A stretch of 64,000 nt of DNA from Parasponia andersonii. Lineage: Eukaryota; Streptophyta; Magnoliopsida; Rosales; Cannabaceae. The notes under the pieces were generated by a model that worked only from the letters and a program-made list of their open reading frames with translations, made no database searches and was not told the DNA's origin. The stretch lies in the NCBI GenBank assembly GCA_002914805.1, contig JXTB01000220.1, positions 239,230-303,229 on the forward strand. Reading direction: 5' to 3'. Made by a program: the position numbers and the translations under genes. Position 1 is the first letter of the stretch, and every line of letters begins with the position of its first letter. Shown here one piece after another: positions 1 through 11,554 of this stretch.

Positions 1-565
1 GAATTTGAACTAACCATGCAGGAGATTCCCATCACTGAATTATTTTTCCCCGAGGTAACTATTTTCCTACTGGGCATTGTATGCTCACCCCCCCTTACCT
101 TTCTCCTCAGGTGGTCAGGTGGTGTCCAGTGCGATCTTGGTGATCAAGAGGAGTAAGAGGTCATCCTGATTGCAGTTCGCCTCTTGGTAATACTAGGAGT
201 TTGTTGTCATAGTCTTTGGACTATTTGGATTTTTTTGTGTTAGCATTGAACCAAGATTACTGCTTTTAAATTTGTCTGTAAACTTATGCATGCCATTCTG
301 GTATTGGACATCTGTTGTGAATGATGATGATGCGGGATTTGGTTTCTTTTTAATTAATTTTATGTTTTTAAGAAATTGTTCAATTTATGTTTGGTGGTGT
401 ATACGAACTGTGGGAGTGGTTCACGGGATGGAATTCCGAATATTTTATTTAAATGGACTGTTTTTATAAAAACTAAAACTTTTGACACTTTTCAAATAAA
501 TTAAGGAATTTCCTACTTTTGTGAAATTCTCCTTCTGCCACTAACCCGGGTTTTGGATCGTGACA
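1..565 (+). mobile_element. 3' part of a Tekay/Del-like Ty3/gypsy LTR
   Basis: Seen: the stretch ending in a GGATCGTGACA-type terminus aligns with the last 450 bases or so of the LTR at 37330-39909: both have a 'ctgggca...tgctca' block, a CAGGTGGTGTYCAGTG block, then 'tgccact...ggtttgg..cgtgaca'. The left end lies outside the window. No primer-binding site follows, so this is a 3' LTR or a solo LTR; no coding is attached. A small ORF at 272-469 lies wholly inside the LTR and is not a gene. Confidence 0.75.
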
Positions 566-948
566 ATTACAATTCCTTACTATTTAAACTTAAAATTAAT
601 AAAAGTTACAGAATTGGAATTAATGAGAGTAATTAAGTCTTCTCGTTTTACACTTTTTCCTAAATTTTATTAGTTTTATGATTATATACTTGGAATATTT
701 ACAGTGGTTTTCTCCTCATTTGTAAACTAGTAGATATGTGTGTCGCTTCGTAGGTACTCTCTACGTATAGTATTAATTAATAGTGGGAAACATATATAAT
801 TGGTTAGATCTCTAAACTTGATAGTGATGCATGTATTATTTATTTTATTTGCCTGATTAACTTGTCTATAATTATAGTTCTTCTTTAGTACTAAATTAAA
901 ATATTTTCATAATCGTGGACAATATCTCACAAAATTTTTCTTGTGCAG
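566..948. other. AT-rich spacer, possible intron of the chitinase relic
   Basis: No ORF of substance, RNA gene or recognised repeat. The right end has a pyrimidine-rich tract and TTGTGCAG, which reads as a splice acceptor for the chitinase fragment that follows, so part of this stretch may be an old intron. Confidence 0.5.
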
Positions 949-1291
949 CAGTACTTTCAGTGGCAGGTACCAACGACATCAAAGGCGGCTACTGGCTTTA
1001 AAGGACGCAATTGGCTTTCCACCCGAAAGAATCACTACATCCAACTTCACTCACCTCTTTTACGGCTTTGTTCCAGTTAATTCCACGAATGGCAAACTCA
1101 TTATCTCCAAGACGCAGGAGATCAAGAATTTCGTGGCAACAGTTGCAAGAGGACATAAGAAAGCTTTATCATCCATCGGAGGTCCGAGATCAACTACGGA
1201 GAACCCATCGAATGCTATCTCTGTCATGGCTAACGATCCCACCAAACGTGCCTCTTTTATCAACTCAACCATTGATCTCGTACTGTATTAA
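949..1291 (+). pseudogene. class V chitinase (GH18)-like exon fragment, broken
   Basis: Seen: after a TTGTGCAG acceptor the first frame reads ...AGTNDIKGGYWL and stops; a shift of frame near position 1000 then gives FPPERITTSNFTHLFYGF, later LSSIGG and FINSTIDL. Known: plant GH18 class V chitinases start with a KGGYW strand, a FPxxxINTSxFTHLFYAF segment, an LLSIGG strand and FIxSxIxLAR just before the catalytic DGxDxDxE motif. The match stops before the catalytic acid, so about the first 110 residues of the barrel are present and the active site, the rest of the barrel and the signal-peptide exon are missing. Inference: a dead gene fragment, from local truncation or carried by a transposon. 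It is the only host-type coding signal in the window. Confidence 0.75.
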
Positions 1292-3639
1292 ATAAGAGTA
1301 GTGTAGGACCAATTACTGGTTCTTTTGTCCGAAGAGGAATCAATCTCACTTTTTTAGTGGCATGGGTTGCTTTTTTTATGGACTAAAATTAATCGATATT
1401 TAAATAATGTCGTAGTGACTCTCGGCTGCACGGGACTCTCATGTATTCTGAAATTTGAAAAAGAAAAAGGGTTGTGTTTTAAGTTTTTCTTTGCTTTTTA
1501 TTATTGACGAGGAATCTAAATATTTATTTGTTCAAATGTTTTTTATGGGCTTAGTTGATGTCCAATTAATGAATGGATAACAAATGATCAGTATTCAAAC
1601 TGAAAATGAAAATGAAAATGAAAAAACTAAAAACCTAAATAGGTAAAGTTTGGAACTTTAAATCACATTCCTTAATAAGTTGCCTTAATTTCATTAACTA
1701 CAAGAAATCCAAATTACATGTTTAATTTTAGTTTCCTAATTCATGTTTAACTAGGGAACAGGGTCAATTTCAATTTTGATCCTTTTTAAAGTCCATTAAA
1801 AGACAAATTATAAAATATTACCAAAACTATACTTTTTTTCTTTTAAATTAAATGTTTAAAATTTCTTTTCACACATTTTATAAATTTATGTTATGTATAA
1901 AATATATACCCTTTATTAAAAAATTTTCTCTGAATATTTCTTTTTCCATCCCCTAATATTTTATAGTAAATGAGTTTTAAGATTTTTTTCTTTTTTTAGA
2001 AATTACAACAACAGTATAAATTGACAAAACTATAATCTTTTTTTTTTGTCTTACAACTACACAACTTATTTCCTAAGCTGCCCAAAAAGAGTTCCTAAAG
2101 GGTGGTTTTCTCACCAAAAAAAAAAGAATATAGAGACTCCAGACCAAAAAGAAAAGAAAAACTTATAACAAAAAATGCAGTTAGTTCCCAAACCCCCCAA
2201 AAAAAAAACCTTACAAAAAAGAGTTTCAGAACATTGGTGACCACCTCCCTTCCCCCCTCCCCATCAAAAAAAAAAAAAAAACAAAACGTTAAATGTTGGT
2301 TCATCCACAAAAGAATAAAACTTTAGAAGAAAAATATAAAATCTTGAATTTCTTTTTTCAAAAAAAATTTGAGCAATGTATCATACGATTACTGTACGTA
2401 ATTGGAAGGTATACTAAGATATAAGGGTTTTAATTATTTAATACTATATATGGATATTCATGTCAATTTATAAGAAAATATTTTTGCAAATAAATAATTA
2501 ATTGAAAAAGATGTGTGGAGAGAAAAAAAAAGATAGCAATAGAGCTATCCTTATTTATTTTAGTACAAATTTAATCTTGTTCTGAAAGATTATGAAAGAA
2601 AATTTGAATTATGATACCCCATTAAATAATTAAAAAGAAACAAACAACAACCAATGAATATTGAGTAATTCTTTTTCTCAAATATTGCACGATATTTTCG
2701 TTTATATTCTCAAGTCTTTATTGCTTGGGGAACCACCCATTCGAAAAAAAAAAGAAGAAAACATACGATGGTGCCATCACCTGTTGCTCTTGCTGGAGTT
2801 TCAATCGCAAAATAGGGACTTGGACAGTAAATCCTTAAGTTTATTAAATTTAAAGTCTCCAGTAAGGATTCGCTTATCTAAAGTGGAATTTGGTTTTGAT
2901 ATGTAAACCAAAGGGATGTGAGGGGATTAACGTGAAAAGGTATATTCTTTACATAAATAAAGTGAAGATAAGAACTAAAATAAAGAAAAAAGAAAACTCT
3001 TCAAGCTCTAAAACAGAAAAATAAAGAGAGGAGTAAGAGGAATAAATATATGACTAGTGGGAAAGATTAGTATACAACTGAAGAAAAGAAAAATATTGGT
3101 TTGAAGATCTTGTTCAAGAAGCGGGTATAGTCAGTGTGTTTAAATTTGTAATTTTTAGATATTTACCTAATTTAGTCTTTTTGCTAAAAAGAAGGGTACT
3201 TTTATACCACTTGAGGGTGTAAATATAGCTCCTAATATTTATAGATAAATTCTCTTTTATCACTATAAGGACATTAGTAGGCCCCTACGTGTAAAAAAAA
3301 AAAACTTACATTTTAAATAATGTGTTCCATTCCTGGTTAGACATATTATTAAACTTATAGTCTAATGAATTACATGCAATTCCAAACATTTAAACTTTTG
3401 ATAGATCACATATGTTTTGCCTGTTTTTCTTTTTGGTATTGTTCTTACAATAAAGTAAATCATGATTGTTTATCAACAAGAAGAGGAAGGGAAATTACTA
3501 ACGAAAATTAATATAACCTTAAAATCAGCACCTGCATAGCATGTCACTGTAGTTTAGGAGGGGCAACTATGGAAATTCACCTGATCAAAATCAATGGAAA
3601 AGTGGATGGGGAATATATTATTAGCCTCGATTAATATAA
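1292..3639. other. AT-rich sequence with no recognisable gene
   Basis: I see long A and T runs (2050-2330 is especially A-rich), no domain-bearing reading frame and no LTR or inverted-repeat boundary I can support. Small ORFs at 2095-2326 on both strands and at 2661-2906 are low-complexity products of A/T runs. Degraded transposon sequence is the likely content but cannot be classified by eye. Confidence 0.5.
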
Positions 3640-4332
3640 GTACTGCTCTATTGCCACCCTTATGTTTGCTCTTCTCACACCCCTGTAAAAAATGTTATTT
3701 TGATTGTAATATTCGGTTACAATTTAAATGTCTTGTTATTTCTAAATTAACCCTCTTATCTTTTTGTACACCTTTTTCTCACCCCTTGTCTCATCTGTTA
3801 TCTTTCTCATCTTCAATCCAAGAAAGCCATGTGTTTTTTTTTCTCTCTTATACCATTGTTCCTATTTTTTCTCTCAACCCAAGCACTTTATAATCTGACT
3901 ACTGTGCCTTTCTTCTCTCTTTTTTTAAAATTTTTTTTATTTTCTTCTTTTGCAACTGGTTGATCCAAGTCCATTCACAATAAGTATATAAGAGTGAAGT
4001 GCAGATATACTATTCTATTAATAAGATCCCATAAAACCAATAATATATAGTGATTAGCCATACTACTGTGAATAAATGAATTTCTAGCACTAATAGAATC
4101 AACGATAATCCACATTAAGGAATAAAAAAGATAACCTCCATAATCAACTGAAAAAACAAAATATAGCAGACAAAGGGAAAAAAAAAAGCACTCGAGAAAA
4201 TGGGAGAAAAATTCATGGGGTGGTTACATGGCAAAAAAAACTTGGATAAGAAGCATACAAATATAAAAATGAAGATGGAAGGAAAGAGGATAATGGGTGA
4301 GAAAAGTGTGAGGAAGAGGGGCAGCGGAGAGG
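3640..4332. mobile_element. candidate long-TIR (Mutator-like) MITE, right end truncated
   Basis: Seen: two pyrimidine-rich/purine-rich arms face each other. The left arm at about 3640-3850 contains GCCACCC, TTCTCACACCCC, CTCACCCCTTGTCTC, ATCCAAGAAAGCCATGT; the right arm at about 4215-4330, read on the minus strand, contains GCCCCTCTTCCTCACAC, TTCTCACCCATTATC, ATCCAAG and GCCATGT in the same order. The match is diverged. The right arm stops where the copia LTR begins at 4333. Known: long terminal inverted repeats of this kind are typical of non-autonomous Mutator-like elements. No transposase is present. The arrangement could also be chance similarity of T/C-rich tracts. Confidence 0.35.
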
Positions 4333-4881
4333 TGTTGGTTTTTTAAAACAATTTTCGCAGTGGAAGATTGCTCTGGAAAAAATCAAAAATTTTCTCAAAA
4401 CAATTAACTATATGAGTGCATAGTATTAATTCATAACAAATAGAAACATACAAATAAAATAGATCTAATACCTCTTATAGCCTATCAGCAGATTCTACAT
4501 TTTCTGTCTTCTAAATCACGATCTTCTAATCTAAGATTCAAGCACAACTGGATGAACGTGCGGATATTGTGTATAATTTTTTAAACTCATACTTTAGGCA
4601 CTTATAATATTCACAACATATGAATTGCAAGAGTTTGTTCTACATAGAATAGAAAGACTCTCTTTTTTTCCTTTCTAGCTTTTGGAGGCTCTATAGAAAA
4701 TAATACGTAGTGTGTATTCTACTAGAGTTTTACCTTGTATATATATATATATTTATTAAACTATTTAATAAACTAATTAATAATATTAATTAATATATAA
4801 ATATATAAAAATTAAAAAAATTGGTTGTTTTTCTTTAAAAAAAACGTAAACCTATACATATATATCTACTTAATCTCATTA

Positions 4882-4883
<2 letters not shown>

Positions 4884-4914
<31 letters not shown>
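4884..4914. repeat. (AT)n microsatellite
   Basis: Uninterrupted alternating A/T inside the copia LTR. No function inferred. Confidence 0.9.
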
Positions 4915-4919
<5 letters not shown>

Positions 4920-5108
4920 GCAGATAACTCACTCTTTCAATGAAGAATGTTTCACTTTCAGTTAGTTTCCCAATTTCTATTTATCTAATTATATGATAAT
5001 TAGATATTTTTAAATTCAAAATTTAAATAAATTAAAAAATTTATCTCTCCATAATTTAAATTAATTAATTCAAAATTATTAATTAATTAATTGATAATTA
5101 TTAATTAC

Positions 5109-5760
5109 ATATAGATAAACTATTTATCCAGACAAAGTATGCAGTAACAGAAATAATATAATATCCAGTACAATATTTGTAAAGGTGGATTTGGGGACGT
5201 ATGGACCTGTAATTCAAGCTTCAATAAATTATGATAATTAATTAAACTCTTTAATTAATTTGTCTAATTCCAGTATTACTCTACTAAAAATCTAGAATTA
5301 CATTCTTGAAGTTACAAAATTAATTTACTTAGAAAATATTGAGCAGTCCATCGATTATTCATTATATGTAGTTCAATCCTCCATAGATAATTCATAATTA
5401 GAGCTAAGTCATGCTCTGCTCACCTCTTCAGATATATAGACAAACTATTTATCTAGACAAAGTATGCAGTAACAGAAATAATATAATATCTAGTACAATA
5501 TTTGTAAAGGTGGATTTGGGGACCTATGGACCTGTAATTCAAGCTTCAATAATTTATGATAATTAATTAAACTCTTTAATTAATTTGTCTAATTCCAGTT
5601 AATATTACTCTACTAAAAATCTAGAATTACATTCTTGAAGTTACAAAATTAATTTACTTAGAAAATATTGAGTAGTCCATCGATTTCATCATTATATGTA
5701 GTTCAATCCTCCATAGATAGTTCATAATTAGAGCTAAGTCATGTTCTGTTCACCTCTTCA
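5109..5760. repeat. two-copy 325-bp direct tandem duplication
   Basis: Unit 1 (5109-5433) and unit 2 (5434-5760) start with ATATAGAYAAACTATTTATC and end with GCTCACCTCTTCA or TTCACCTCTTCA. They differ by few substitutions and one small insertion, so the duplication is younger than the LTR that contains it. It inflates the copia LTR. Confidence 0.9.
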
Positions 5761-6485
5761 ATTACATATTTATCCTTGTATACTATTGATTCTCCAATGA
5801 ATAATTAATTTATAAATCTAAATTGAATACTCAAACAATTCAAGTCCTGAATCAATACATAAGGGAATCATCTTTCTAGCTTCCAAATGGAAAGAATGGA
5901 TTCCATATCTGTAAATTACATTCCCAACTACTCATCTCATCATACTCCCAAGATACAAGTATTTCGATCTGTTTAAAAAACAAACCTTTAGCAAGTATGT
6001 TAAAGAACAAAATATTTTAAATAGGAGTCTATAACTACTCAGAATTAAGATTGATTTGCATATGATCATCTAGTGAAATTATTTGAACTCTCAACAGTTA
6101 ATAAAATTTATGTGAGATTCAAATCATGTCTGGTCCTATCCTATATATTCGAATTATATAAAATACCTCCATTGTGATGTCAACACATTAATAGTCTGAA
6201 TAAGACTATTACATTCTCAATGCTAATGAACTGTACTAATAATATTTGATTAAAGACCTTAAATTTTAATTAATTATTATGGGCTATATTTAGTTTATTA
6301 TCCATAAATTTAATCCTCATATATATAACATTTATATACTAAATTTGTGGTCACATAAATAAACTATAAATTTTTTGATATTCAAAGAACATACCAATTA
6401 TGGACAACTTCAAATAGAAAAATATCATTTTATTAATTCAGCAAATATCCAAAGTATACATACTTTTAGGGAATAAACACTAATA

Positions 6486-6500
6486 ATCTCCCACTTGCCC
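6486..6500 (-). promoter_or_regulatory. copia polypurine tract
   Basis: On the minus strand GGGCAAGTGGGAGAT immediately precedes the LTR start. 'CAAGTGGGAGAT' is the usual plus-strand priming tract of plant Ty1/copia elements, which fixes the element's orientation as minus. Confidence 0.8.
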
Positions 6501-7561
6501 TAAAGTAGATGAGGCATATAACATCCCATGATTCCACACACATACGTAAGAGTGTTTCCATAAATATTTATTGAGATCAAGAGACATTACTCAGCTTAGA
6601 ACTGATAAAATAGTGAAAATTAAAGATTTTTTAAACTTTCTGGAAGAAAAAGGAAAATTACACTCATAATTATACATAGTCTAATGTAGACATATATATA
6701 TACTCATAAAGTGGACCTCTCATAAAAAATTAAATAATATACACACACTCAAAACAAGTACAAAATGTTCAATCAGGAAAACACAGCGTCAAAATGCTCA
6801 TATACACAAGCCGCGGTTAGAAAGTTGGCGCTCCTCCTTTAACTCACATAGTATCAGCACTCTCTGCAATGTAAGAATAGTTGTGAGTATAAAACTCAAT
6901 AATTAACATATATAGATGCAGAATGTACATGAAAAATAATAGATATTTATATCATTGGGATCTCTGTATATATTTTATTGCTTGACAAGACCGTGAATCA
7001 CATACTGAGCCACTCAAATAACTAATAACTAATCATAAGCCATCATATGGAGGTCTCGAGTCCAAGATATATCTCAAACCCCTTTGTGTACTATAAAGGT
7101 CCTCCCCATACCGCTATCAGTGTACTCCCGAAAGAACTAAATAATGTCCACAAAGAGACCAAATAATATCCCAAGAGGAACCAGAAAATGTCTCCGAACG
7201 AACCAAATATTTGGGCGATAACCCGCCACACCATATTCATCAATACTTGTCAGACAATATAAATACACTAAATATTCAAAATCATGCCTCGTGTATGTCA
7301 GAATGACAAATTTAAATTTTTATACTTCAAGCATAATAGAATAATAGATAATTTTTGCATATAATTCAAGGATTACACAAGTTTATAAAAACAAATAATT
7401 CTTACATTACAGTGGAATGTTACTTATCTCAATCCTGGGCCTTGCCACCCTCCCCCTTTTTTTTTTTCTCTGTGAAATTAATAACAAATAGCCACGCACA
7501 AAGACCCATGAACCTAAATAACTTTAGTCTTAAAAGTTTGTACTGTAATCTGACATACAAG

Positions 7562-10500
7562 TGTAACACCCATGATTAGAATACCTAGAATTGTTAAGTG
7601 TTACTTGTTATTAATTGTACTTAATGTCATTTAATTTATATAGTATTTGCGCTTAATTTGATTCTATGCAGTAATAATGTCCAACAGTACTCGATCGATG
7701 TTTACGTGCCCTGATTTAAAATTATAACATAAAGTTTACATTTACTGCATATTGAGAATTTTTATTTGTCATTTATGTTTTGTTATTAGTGCATTATGAA
7801 TCTAATTGTCTTAGATGCTTACTGAAATTTTTGTAGATTCTTCAAATAATAATAAGAAAAAGGTGTAAATAATATTATTAATGTATTTATTTGAAGTTAT
7901 TTAAATAAGTAATTGTTGTCATTGATATTATTAATATTTATTGACACAATGTGGTATTTAATTTTAATTTAAGTGTCATGTAAAAAAAAATCATCTATAC
8001 TATTATTCTATTTTTGAATTTCATATAACACATATATTTATATATAAATTAATATTTAAATAGAAATTAGATATATATATATATATATTTAAACTTAAAA
8101 AAAACATAGAGAAAGGGAAGGCTGCCGTGAGTCATTTATATGACATAGAAAAAAAAATAAAAAACAAAATAATAAAATAAAATAAAATAACATAAAAAGA
8201 AAAATAGAAAAAAGGAAAACATATTATTAATGGGATTTCAAGTATATATATATTGATGTTTATATTTCTATTTTCCTCAAATCTTAGCCACCTCTACCTC
8301 TTTCTCATCTATCTAAAAACTCAGAAAGAAATTCTCTAAGTATCATCCTCCGTCTATTTCTTCATCTTTAAATTGTTTTTAAATCTCCAAGAGAAGTCTA
8401 AGTCCAAAAATTTTAAGATTTTTATCACTCTTATTTGATTTGCAGGTAAAATCCCTATACATGCTTTTTCCGATTGTATATTTATTAATTTTTCTAAAGA
8501 TATGATAATGAGTCTTAATTTACTGTATTTATGAGATTAAATATAATTTTATAGATTATTTTGTGATTTTAATGTTTTTGAGTATAAATATGTCACTGTT
8601 TTACTTTCTTATAAAATTGATCTCTGTATTCTACGAATTTTTATAAATAGCTAGAAATTTATTTTTGTACTCTTCTTTTTCGTAAATCTTTCTGGAGATG
8701 TTTAGTTTAGTATCAAAACTTTTCGGAACCAATAATATTTTAATTAAATAATAATAAATTTTTGATTACACATTGTCAGTGTACTAAAAATCTGTCAATA
8801 AAAACTTTTCTGAGATTCCAGATTTTATATTATTTTTATAGGACTCTCCATGATCTAATATTTGTAGGGTATATTTTGGAATATGTTATCTAATCACTGT
8901 AAAATATATAGGTAATGATTCTTAATAGATTATTGTTCATGATTTTCTAAATTCTTTATGTACTATTATGATTTGGTGCTGACAGTTTTATAAGAGGATG
9001 GTTATAAATTATGAATAATTAGTTAACATCACTTTTTGAGCCAATAAAAATTTTTAGCTATGTTCTATATGTCTAATATGTCTCTAAGAAGTTTTAATAA
9101 ATAAATATTTTTTTAATAGGAGAAATAAATCATTTTGTTCCTGTTAGTCAGAAAACAAATGAAATTGACAGATTTTGTGTTTAAACTCAAAAAATACATA
9201 AATATTATTTTTAAGTGTATTCTACGATTTCTTTTAATTTTTTATAGTAAAATATTGTGTTAAGAATGTTTTTGTGAAATTTTTACGTCAAATTGATTGG
9301 TGAATAATGAGATATAATTTTTATATGAGTAGCTGTCAGTTTTAGTTATTGTTTTGTACAAATTTTCGGAGTTCCAAACTACAAGCGTATTCTATGAAAT
9401 TGTCAGTGGGATTATTGTATGAGATGTTGATTATATTCTATATTTGATATTTTCAGTTTTATACATAAATTATGTTCATCTTAAGTACATCAAAGATAAA
9501 ATAATCTTTCAAGAAATTTTATTAAAATAAGAAAAATAAATTAAGCAATTTGCATTTATAATACCAATGATATAGGCGGAGCACGTACGTCGTAAGTATT
9601 CGGAGGACATTCTCACTTTTCTTGACTTTTTATTTTCGCTTGGACTTAAAGTAAGTATACCTTACTTAACTGCTTAAATTATTTATATGTTTTACATTGT
9701 ATAATTATGTGCTATATGTGTTTTACGTGGAAATTGATAACATATAACATATTATTTTACGTGAGGCATGGTCATCCATATGCATGACATTATTTTATAA
9801 AATGATATGTTTCAGAAGAACAGTAGTTTACAATGGAATAATTTTTCTAAATTAATTAAAGATTTTGAAAAGTAAGATTTTAAAGAAATTGGTGTGTGTC
9901 TATGTCTAGAGGGCTGAGTGGGTACGGGATGCGGGGGACAGGCGTACCCACCAAGGATAAATGATAATAGACTATATTAGGGAGGTATCCCATATGATTT
10001 GGACTCTGGGAACAATAGGCTATTTTCGGGATCATTAATATGTGTGTGGCTATATAGGCTAGGTACACTCACTTTATACCTCTAATATGGTTCTACCAAG
10101 GAGTCGGTAGCAAAGTAAAAATTGGTTCAGCAATCACGGCCCACTGGTTACCAAAAGCTTAGGCATTACACTGAGTGCTCTCAAGGATTAAAATAAAAAG
10201 TCTTCAAAGTTATAAGAAGATAACAAAGAATATAATTTAGAAAATAACTAAAGCATGCCTCATCAATTGTGTGCATTGTGGTTTACTTACTAGGCTTTTA
10301 GCTCATTATATTATTTAATATTTTTTTCAAGTGATAAATAGTAGCATATCGGATGGTAGTGATGAGGCGACTCGACGACATGGTGGTCTAGTGGTCTAGA
10401 TTTAAATTGATTGAATATTTTCTAATTTTTATTTTCTATTAAAGACATTTTATATTTTTAAATTTTTTTTTCCTTAGCTTACATGATTTTCAAATTATTG

Positions 10501-10645
10501 TTAGTATTTTCTTTATAAATTTAATAGAGATTTTAATGTGACATATATTTTAAATAAAAAAATTATTCCGCATTTCTTTTAAAGTTTAAGGAATTGAATG
10601 ATAATACCTCCTAATCTAACAACCTTAGACTAAGGTGGTGTTACC
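7562..10645 (+). mobile_element. solo LTR of a second Ty3/gypsy family, 5-bp TSD ACAAG
   Basis: Seen: ACAAG at 7557-7561 and 10646-10650 flank a 3084-bp segment starting TGTAACACCC and ending GGTGTTACC (final A mutated to C). Removing it plus one ACAAG restores the alignment of the host LTR with 17820-17860. There is no gag or pol within. Near its end a block with 'cttacttactaggcttttagctcatta' followed by an AAGTGATAAA acceptor-like stretch resembles the matching part of the solo LTR at 53880-56532, giving plus orientation. Solo LTRs arise by recombination between two LTRs of one element. The minus ORF at 9880-10068 is LTR sequence, not a gene. Confidence 0.85.
8070..8092. repeat. (AT)n microsatellite
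   Basis: Short alternating A/T run inside the solo LTR. Confidence 0.8.
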
Positions 10646-10666
10646 ACAAGACTTGACAATACAAGC

Positions 10667-10691
10667 ATATATATATATATATATATATATA
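10667..10691. repeat. (AT)n microsatellite
   Basis: Alternating A/T run at the same LTR position as the longer run at 17863-17906 in the sister LTR, showing expansion or contraction since insertion. Confidence 0.85.
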
Positions 10692-11554
10692 TTTTTATAT
10701 TTTCATGAAATTGACAAACAAGATTTGTCAAACCCAAAGTTTTATAATATTTATAGGCATAGAAATACTCTAAAGAAAGGATATTAATATATACTGACTG
10801 CACAAAGATACCAAATTACTTGTCGAGATTGTGATAACAAAAATATATAAAAAGCCTCTTCAACATACCTGAACTTGGATATGAGGTTACGTATATTGTT
10901 TCTCTTAAAAGACTTAATTTGAGTATATATATACCTTAACTAGAATGTTGTGTGAAGGACTAGAAGAGAGAATAGAAGACTAATAGAAAAATAGTGGCTG
11001 GTAGAAGTGAAATAAGGCAAAGAGAACATGATATAAATTTATGTGATTTAAAACATTTGCCGACTATACTATGTCGGTCACTTTATACACACTAATAAAA
11101 TAATAGCATAATACTAATCTTGTTAATATAATAAATCCATATCAGAATTTATATTTTATATATTTTTTAATTAATACTTAGTCGTTTAATAAACAAGAGA
11201 CAAATTAAAGAAAATGACATCTTTTAAATTCAACACAATTTATAGAATTGAAATAAATGCCTTCTCAAACAAATACTTTAAAAAATCATATGAAGATAAT
11301 AGACTTAAAGCATATCACCTTGTACCAAGGAGCCTATCACTAGAATTTCACCGTAAAAATTTACTTAGCAAAAGATAGTCCGTATTCACAAGAAAATTTT
11401 AATACGAGTATTTAAGATTCTCAATTCGGTTTCTATGAAACATTTCATGCTCAACTAAAAATATACATATAACTTTAATATAAATGATGTAGAGTCATGT
11501 TATTATTGACTATTTATTTTGTAAGGAGTTGGGTGTCGTATAAAATTTAGGATA

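Larger units (their letters stand above)
4333..6485 (-). mobile_element. Ty1/copia 3' LTR
   Basis: Seen: on the minus strand it begins TATTAGTGTTTATTCCC directly after a polypurine tract (6486-6500) and ends ...AAAAAACCAACA, so the termini are T(G>A)...CA. It belongs to the minus-strand copia gag-pol at 18.8-21.9 kb, from which it was separated by insertion of the gypsy element 6517-18747. The length, 2153 bp, includes a 325-bp internal tandem duplication. The matching 5' LTR is not visible next to gag, so LTR-LTR dating is impossible. The flank left of 4333 is AGAGG; its partner is lost. Confidence 0.7.

Noticed and set aside
2095..2326. Overlapping ORFs of 71 and 74 residues on both strands
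   Set aside because: Products of long A/T runs (poly-Lys/Phe); no conservation signal.
3594..3893. 99-residue plus ORF and the 61-residue minus ORF at 4213-4398
   Set aside because: Low-complexity S/F/L-rich translations of T/C tracts in the candidate MITE arms; no domain and no start context.
9880..10068. 62-residue minus ORF
   Set aside because: Lies in a solo LTR; codon use and content give no protein family.
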